The notes under the pieces were generated by a model that did no database searches, was not told where the DNA came from, and saw nothing but the letters and a program-made list of their open reading frames with translations. The translations under genes and the position numbers were made by a program. Below are positions 6,268 to 9,718 of a stretch of 9,718 nt of DNA, one piece after another. Each line of letters begins with the position of its first letter. The stretch's first letter is position 1. The stretch is from contig JAGQND010000027.1 in assembly GCA_020428265.1 (NCBI GenBank), positions 1-9,718 of the forward strand, in the 5' to 3' direction. The DNA is from Candidatus Saccharimonadota bacterium (lineage in GTDB: Bacteria > Patescibacteriota > Saccharimonadia > Saccharimonadales > Saccharimonadaceae).

Positions 6268-7005
6268 ATGACAAATATACTTGAGGTGAAGAATTTCTCG
6301 ATGACATTTGGTAGTACAAAAGTCATCAACAACCTATCTTTTGAGGTTAAAAAAGGTGAAACATTCGGGTTCCTGGGTAGCAATGGTAGTGGCAAAACCA
6401 CTACCATTCGCGCTTTACTAGGACTATACGAGCCAACCGGTGGCGAGCTACTAATCGGCGGCAAACCATATAGCGTAGATGGCGGCGTACGCCTAGGCTA
6501 CCTACCCGAAGAGCGCGGCCTATACAAAAAGGAATCAGTGCTCGACACCATGGTTTACTTTGGCCAGTTAAAGGGCTTGAGCCGCCAAGATGCCCAGCAG
6601 GTATCTATGGATTATCTAAAGCGAGTAGAACTCGACGGCAAAGCTCACTTAAAACTCGATAAACTCAGTGGTGGACAGCAACAAAAAGTTCAGCTCGGCA
6701 TAACTATCATGGATGACCCCGAGCTACTAATACTCGACGAGCCAACCAAGGGTTTTGACCCAGTAAACCGACGCCTACTAATGGATATCATAGAAGAACA
6801 CCAAGCCAAGGGCGCAACCGTAATCATGGTTTCACACCAAATGGACGAAGTTGAGCGCCTGTGTGACCGCATAATTTTGCTAAAAAACGGCAAATCTGCA
6901 GCATATGGCACGGTAGCCGAAGTAAAAAAGAAATATCACATGAAGTCGCTCGACGACGTATTTCTACATGTATATGGCAGTGGCGAGGAGGCTCAAAATG
7001 CATAA
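6268..7005 (+). CDS. ABC transporter ATPase, NatA/YhaQ type
   Basis: The 245-residue ATPase subunit of an ABC-2-type exporter energises the permease encoded directly downstream. Visible motifs are Walker A GSNGSGKT (37-44), a Q-loop region reading GYLPEERGLY (77-86), signature LSGGQ (133-137), Walker B LLILDEPT (153-160) and the switch His190 in VSHQ. The LPEERGLY sequence, with Glu where many ABC proteins have Gln, is typical of the NatA/YhaQ group annotated as sodium or drug efflux. Substrate cannot be read from the ATPase. Its last codons overlap the permease start by 8 nt (ATGCATAA), indicating translational coupling. The promoter carries a candidate PadR operator and the mRNA appears leaderless. 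Confidence 0.95.
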   Translation: MTNILEVKNFSMTFGSTKVINNLSFEVKKGETFGFLGSNGSGKTTTIRALLGLYEPTGGELLIGGKPYSVDGGVRLGYLPEERGLYKKESVLDTMVYFGQLKGLSRQDAQQVSMDYLKRVELDGKAHLKLDKLSGGQQQKVQLGITIMDDPELLILDEPTKGFDPVNRRLLMDIIEEHQAKGATVIMVSHQMDEVERLCDRIILLKNGKSAAYGTVAEVKKKYHMKSLDDVFLHVYGSGEEAQNA

Positions 7006-8206
7006 TTTAGGCACAGTTATAAACTTTGAAATCATGCGCGCACTCAAAAAGAAGTCATTTTGGCTAGTGGCGCTCGGATTTCCGGTACTTATAGCCGGCG
7101 TGTTTGCTATAGTTTACTTTTCTAACCAAACCACCGACCAAGCGGCCAAAGACCTAGCCAAACAAAACTTTAGCATGCAAGTCACCGACGAATCACGCTT
7201 GGTTAGCCCCGCTATCCTTAAGGCACTCAAGGTACAGTCCGCGAGCAGCAAAAGTGCCGGCGTAGAGGCCGTGGAATCTGGCAAAATCGACGCTTACATA
7301 TACTACCCGCGCGACTTAACCAAGCAAAAAATTGAAGTATATGGCCAAGATGTAGGCATATTCAACAACGGACGATACGACGCTATGGCCAAAATGCTAC
7401 TCTCGGAATCTGTAAAGGCTACCGTGTCGGCAAGCGTGCAAACTGTCATAGGCGGCTCGGTACAGTCTAGCGTCACCACCTACCGCGACAACAAAGTATA
7501 CGACCCCGCCAAAGAAATGATATACCCTGGCGTGTATCTAGTGCTGTTTTACCTACTTATAGCATTTTTCAGCGGACAAATCCTCACTAGCACCACCGAA
7601 GAAAAAGAAAACCGTGTAGTAGAAATGCTGCTCACCACCATAAAAGCCCGCACGCTTATAATCGGTAAAATCATCGCCATCATCGGTCTCGCGCTCGTAC
7701 AGGCAGTGCTTATTGTGCTACCGATTTTGGTCATATACTTACTATTCCACGACAAACTACAACTACCATCGGTAGACCTAGCGTCACTCCCCGTAAACGT
7801 ACCGCGCATACTCATAGGCGCAGCTATATTCGCACTCAGCTTCCTGTTCTTTACGGGCTTCATGGTGCTCATCGGCAGTAGCGTACCTACCGCCAAAGAC
7901 GCCGGGCAATTCATAGGTATTATCATGATACTTATATTCGGCCCACTCTACGCCGTATCGCTATTTATATCCAACCCAGAGTCTACCCTGGTGCAGGCAC
8001 TCACGCTTATACCATTTACAGCGCCAATACCCATGCTGCTGCGCAACGCCGTGGGCAACCTTACCACCTGGGAAACAATCCTTGGACTTAGTATCCTAGC
8101 TATCTCATCTGTTATAGTCATGGCTCTAGCCATACGCGTGTTTAGGTTTGGCGTGCTAGAATACAGCCGCAAGCTATCTATCAAAGAGATAATCTCTCGT
8201 AAGTAG
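6998..8206 (+). CDS. ABC-2-type permease, NatB type
   Basis: A 402-residue membrane subunit pairing with the upstream ATPase. One transmembrane helix lies at about residues 16-40 (SFWLVALGFPVLIAGVFAIVYF), followed by an extracytoplasmic domain to about 175 and a C-terminal bundle of five or six hydrophobic segments. The junction motif TSTTEEKENRVVEMLLTT is characteristic of NatB/ABC-2 permeases. I chose the ATG at 6998 because GAGGAGG at 6985-6991 sits 6 nt before it; an upstream in-frame ATG would overlap the ATPase gene by 38 nt without a ribosome binding site. Sodium, peptide or lipid-directed antibiotics are all possible substrates. No terminator is visible after the TAG stop, so transcription may continue into the next gene. 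Confidence 0.93.
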   Translation: MHNLGTVINFEIMRALKKKSFWLVALGFPVLIAGVFAIVYFSNQTTDQAAKDLAKQNFSMQVTDESRLVSPAILKALKVQSASSKSAGVEAVESGKIDAYIYYPRDLTKQKIEVYGQDVGIFNNGRYDAMAKMLLSESVKATVSASVQTVIGGSVQSSVTTYRDNKVYDPAKEMIYPGVYLVLFYLLIAFFSGQILTSTTEEKENRVVEMLLTTIKARTLIIGKIIAIIGLALVQAVLIVLPILVIYLLFHDKLQLPSVDLASLPVNVPRILIGAAIFALSFLFFTGFMVLIGSSVPTAKDAGQFIGIIMILIFGPLYAVSLFISNPESTLVQALTLIPFTAPIPMLLRNAVGNLTTWETILGLSILAISSVIVMALAIRVFRFGVLEYSRKLSIKEIISRK

Positions 8207-8210
8207 AATA

Positions 8211-8239
8211 TTGATTTATATTACTATTTGTGGTATAAT
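8211..8239 (+). promoter_or_regulatory. Promoter of the 138-residue protein gene, leaderless
   Basis: TTGATT (8211-8216), a 17-bp spacer and TATAAT (8234-8239) preceded by TGG form an extended -10 promoter. The ATG at 8246 follows after exactly 6 nt, placing the transcription start at the start codon. No Shine-Dalgarno is present. Confidence 0.7.
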
Positions 8240-8245
8240 AGAATT

Positions 8246-8662
8246 ATGGAACCTAAACCACCGGTAACTCCATATATACCGGACGACGCCGACCGTATAG
8301 TTTGGGTTGCGCTCGGGGTTGAGGACGTAAAACCTTATTTTGAGGGAATCAAAAGTCATACCGGCAAGCTTGAACCGCTGGTCGAACGAACTCTTTTAGA
8401 CGGAGATATAGAAAGCTTAGCTCAAGCTGCTGGCCGCCTGACGTTTATAGACGACCACGATGGCCGCCGTATAGACCCCGACGAAGACTCTCTGCATATC
8501 AAACAATTACGCCAATATATGGGCAAACAGAAGAAATTTATGACGCCTGCTGACCGCAAAAAATTCAACAAAATCCGCGTAGCAGAAGTAGAAATTCAGC
8601 TTGCTCCACTTAATGCCGACTTCACACTTTTGGATAACGGAGACGAAGATAAGGACGAATAA
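8246..8662 (+). CDS. Hypothetical acidic cytoplasmic protein
   Basis: A 138-residue protein that I do not recognise. It has no signal peptide or membrane segment. The N-terminus is Pro-rich (PKPPVTPYIPDD), residues about 18-72 look mixed alpha/beta (DRIVWVALGVEDVKPYF), a charged central part contains DDHDGRRIDPDED and MGKQKKFMTPADRKKF, and the C-terminus is strongly acidic (NGDEDKDE). I preferred the ATG at 8246 to an in-frame TTG at 8228, because the TTG lies upstream of the -10 element. It follows the exporter genes by 39 nt but has its own strong promoter, so functional linkage is unproven. It is convergent with the metallopeptidase gene. Confidence 0.8.
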   Translation: MEPKPPVTPYIPDDADRIVWVALGVEDVKPYFEGIKSHTGKLEPLVERTLLDGDIESLAQAAGRLTFIDDHDGRRIDPDEDSLHIKQLRQYMGKQKKFMTPADRKKFNKIRVAEVEIQLAPLNADFTLLDNGDEDKDE

Positions 8663-8674
8663 ATAATTTAAAAA

Positions 8675-8696
8675 GCCGCACAATTTCTTGTGCGGC
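8675..8696 (-). terminator. Intrinsic terminator of the metallopeptidase gene
   Basis: GCCGCACAA (8675-8683) and TTGTGCGGC (8688-8696) form a perfect 9-bp G+C-rich stem with a TTTC loop. On the minus strand it is followed at once by TTTTT and an A+T-rich stretch, making a strong terminator for the leftward gene. On the plus strand there is no T-tract, so it would stop the convergent gene less well. Confidence 0.9.
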
Positions 8697-8714
8697 CAAC
8701 TACACTAAGTAGTT

Positions 8715-9551
8715 TTACCGAAATGCCGGCCAGTATGCAGCGATGCACTGGAACGGCTGACCGTTCAGTCCAAGCGTGAATGCAGCCACCCGCTCAGCGG
8801 ACGTACCGTGCGGGTCCGACGACGCGCTAGTGTCGCCAATGGCGTCAAACGTCGCGACACCCTCTTCGATATCACCATTCTCCAGGTAGCCCTTTTTGTA
8901 GGCAGTACTCGCCCAGGCTCCCGAGAAACAGTCTGCAATCAGCTCCTTGTTCTTGCCCGTGGGCTGCGCAACACCACGCTGAGTACCCAGCTCGTCGACC
9001 ACACTGTGGCCAAACTCGTGCGCCACAATGACGGCCACGGCAAAGTCGCCTGCGCGCTTGGTTTGCCGCCCGTACACGTCTCCCAGCCAAACCTTCACAA
9101 AGGCCTCCGCTGGCAGAATCAGCACGCCGCGATCACTCACGCCGTTGACCACAATCGGGTCCACACCACAGTAGAACGCGTTCGGAAAATCCGAACCAAT
9201 CGTCATGGTGCCACTCTGGCCCGGCATGGTGCACTGAGACGTAACCGTCTGCCCCGGCAAGATGATGTTGTATGACACCATTGGCTCGCGCAGGCCAACA
9301 GCCTTGAACCACGCCGACCACTCCGCATCCGCATCGATGACAACCGTCTCGATGTACTTCGGCACAGACACCGTGGCGGTGTTCTGCGTAGCCATAGACT
9401 CCATGTTGGAGGTAGGCGCGGACATAGGCACACAATTCAGCTGCCCCTGGTACGTACACACCGGATCAGCCGCAGCCGTAGGTGCCGCCACCAAGCCCAT
9501 GGTTACCGTTGCAGTAGCAACGAATGAAGCCAAGAAAGGGCTAATTTTCAT
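8715..9551 (-). CDS. Secreted neutral zinc metallopeptidase
   Basis: A 278-residue exported protease. The start is the ATG at 9551, with AGGAG 5 nt upstream; an in-frame GTG at 9557 would overlap that site. Residues 1-28 form a classical signal peptide (basic start, hydrophobic core, APTAAA before Asp29). The zinc motif is HEFGH (His178, Glu179, His182), and downstream KELIADCFSGAWAS supplies the probable third ligand at Glu203, as in the putative neutral zinc metallopeptidase family (PF04228, YpfJ-like; assigned from motifs). All six cysteines follow the signal peptide, allowing disulfides. Codon use differs from the neighbours: CTG, ATC, GTC and GTG are common, and G+C reaches about 63% over 8941-9000, so it may be a recent acquisition from a higher-G+C, perhaps actinobacterial, source. 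It has its own promoter and terminator. Confidence 0.93.
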   Translation of the reverse strand: MKISPFLASFVATATVTMGLVAAPTAAADPVCTYQGQLNCVPMSAPTSNMESMATQNTATVSVPKYIETVVIDADAEWSAWFKAVGLREPMVSYNIILPGQTVTSQCTMPGQSGTMTIGSDFPNAFYCGVDPIVVNGVSDRGVLILPAEAFVKVWLGDVYGRQTKRAGDFAVAVIVAHEFGHSVVDELGTQRGVAQPTGKNKELIADCFSGAWASTAYKKGYLENGDIEEGVATFDAIGDTSASSDPHGTSAERVAAFTLGLNGQPFQCIAAYWPAFR

Positions 9552-9574
9552 GTACACTCCTACGGAGATGAAAA

Positions 9575-9592
9575 ATAACTCGGACGAGTTAT
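9575..9592. repeat. Inverted repeat at the metallopeptidase transcription start
   Basis: ATAACTCG, 2-nt GA, then CGAGTTAT form a perfect 8-bp inverted repeat. It covers about +2 to +19 of the predicted metallopeptidase transcript, so it could be a repressor operator or a 5' mRNA hairpin. An overlapping CGGA/TCCG pairing (9581-9584 with 9592-9595) is also possible. Confidence 0.5.
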
Positions 9593-9599
9593 CCGAATA

Positions 9600-9628
9600 A
9601 CTATACCACCATTATATGAATTTATCAA
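9600..9628 (-). promoter_or_regulatory. Metallopeptidase promoter
   Basis: On the minus strand TTGATA (9628 to 9623), 17 bp and TATAGT (9605 to 9600) preceded by TGG make an extended -10 promoter. Transcription would start near 9593, giving a 42-nt leader that contains the inverted repeat and the AGGAG ribosome binding site. Confidence 0.7.
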
Positions 9629-9655
9629 TACCTACGGGCGCTGCCAAATTTAAAA

Positions 9656-9674
9656 GGGGCTCGCTAGGAGCCCC
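9656..9674 (-). terminator. Intrinsic terminator of an upstream leftward gene beyond the right edge
   Basis: GGGGCTC (9656-9662) and GAGCCCC (9668-9674) form a perfect 7-bp stem with a 5-nt loop. On the minus strand it is followed by TTTTAAATTT. It implies a leftward transcript entering from the right. The 44 bp to its right are too short to identify that gene. Confidence 0.8.
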
Positions 9675-9718
9675 GGTTGACGCGTTAGTTGCGCCTTGGC
9701 CGTGTTGCCAAGCAGTAG

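Noticed and set aside
8808..9600. Several open frames overlapping the metallopeptidase on both strands
   Set aside because: They result from the high G+C of the protease gene. Their Arg/Cys-rich translations have no motifs, and the HEFGH frame with its signal peptide is clearly the coding one.
9685..9718. Possible 3' end of another leftward gene (minus-strand frame ending TRPRRN then TAA at 9685)
   Set aside because: Only about ten codons are visible and other frames stay open. The terminator at 9656-9674 shows a transcript arrives from the right, but protein or RNA cannot be decided.
1..9718. Alternative genetic code because no gene ends in TGA
   Set aside because: No CDS contains an in-frame TGA and glycine is encoded by GGN throughout. 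Nine stops are too few to call avoidance significant.
1..9718. CRISPR array, insertion sequence, tRNA or rRNA
   Set aside because: I saw no regularly spaced repeats, transposase motifs, terminal repeats or RNA gene signatures in the window.

Overview
The window reads as a stretch of a small-genome bacterium, most likely a Patescibacteria/CPR member of the Saccharibacteria type. This is an inference from several things: a chlamydia-like class I ribonucleotide reductase, apparently leaderless transcripts, an actinobacteria-like two-helix membrane protein, a PadR/PspC pair and A+T-leaning intergenic DNA. All ORFs read through in the standard code. Of nine visible stops, five are TAA, four TAG and none TGA, and no CDS needs an in-frame TGA, so the UGA=Gly lineages (Absconditabacteria, Gracilibacteria) are unlikely.

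Layout. (1) 1-3273, minus strand: a ribonucleotide reductase operon in the order nrdA, a 57-residue small ORF, nrdB (nrdB runs off the left edge). NrdB carries Glu at the first metal-ligand position and Phe where the radical tyrosine normally sits, the signature of class Ic (Mn/Fe, Chlamydia-type) R2. NrdA has its active-site cysteines but no C-terminal redox cysteine pair, while the small ORF directly downstream ends in Cys-Asp-Gly-Cys-Glu, like a detached NrdA tail. (2) 3274-3598, 325 bp without a gene: the nrdA promoter with two NrdR-like boxes 32 bp apart, a leader of about 177 nt with a 10-bp hairpin, and the terminator of the next operon. (3) 3599-5558, minus strand: padR followed by a membrane protein with HAAS-like, PspC and adhesin-like beta domains. 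(4) 5680-8662, plus strand: a two-helix membrane protein, a NatA/NatB-type ABC exporter pair and an unrecognised acidic protein. (5) 8715-9551, minus strand: a secreted zinc metallopeptidase of visibly different base composition, flanked by two intrinsic terminators.

How the parts connect. The reductase operon makes dNTPs and appears to be NrdR-repressed. The padR promoter and the ABC promoter share AGTACT-centred motifs, suggesting that PadR controls both its own envelope-stress-like operon and the exporter. Three genes (padR, the ABC ATPase and the 138-residue protein) have -10 elements exactly 6 nt before ATG and no Shine-Dalgarno, implying leaderless mRNAs; the other seven genes have a Shine-Dalgarno. 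The best lead for new biology is the reductase: a class Ic enzyme whose redox tail may act in trans.
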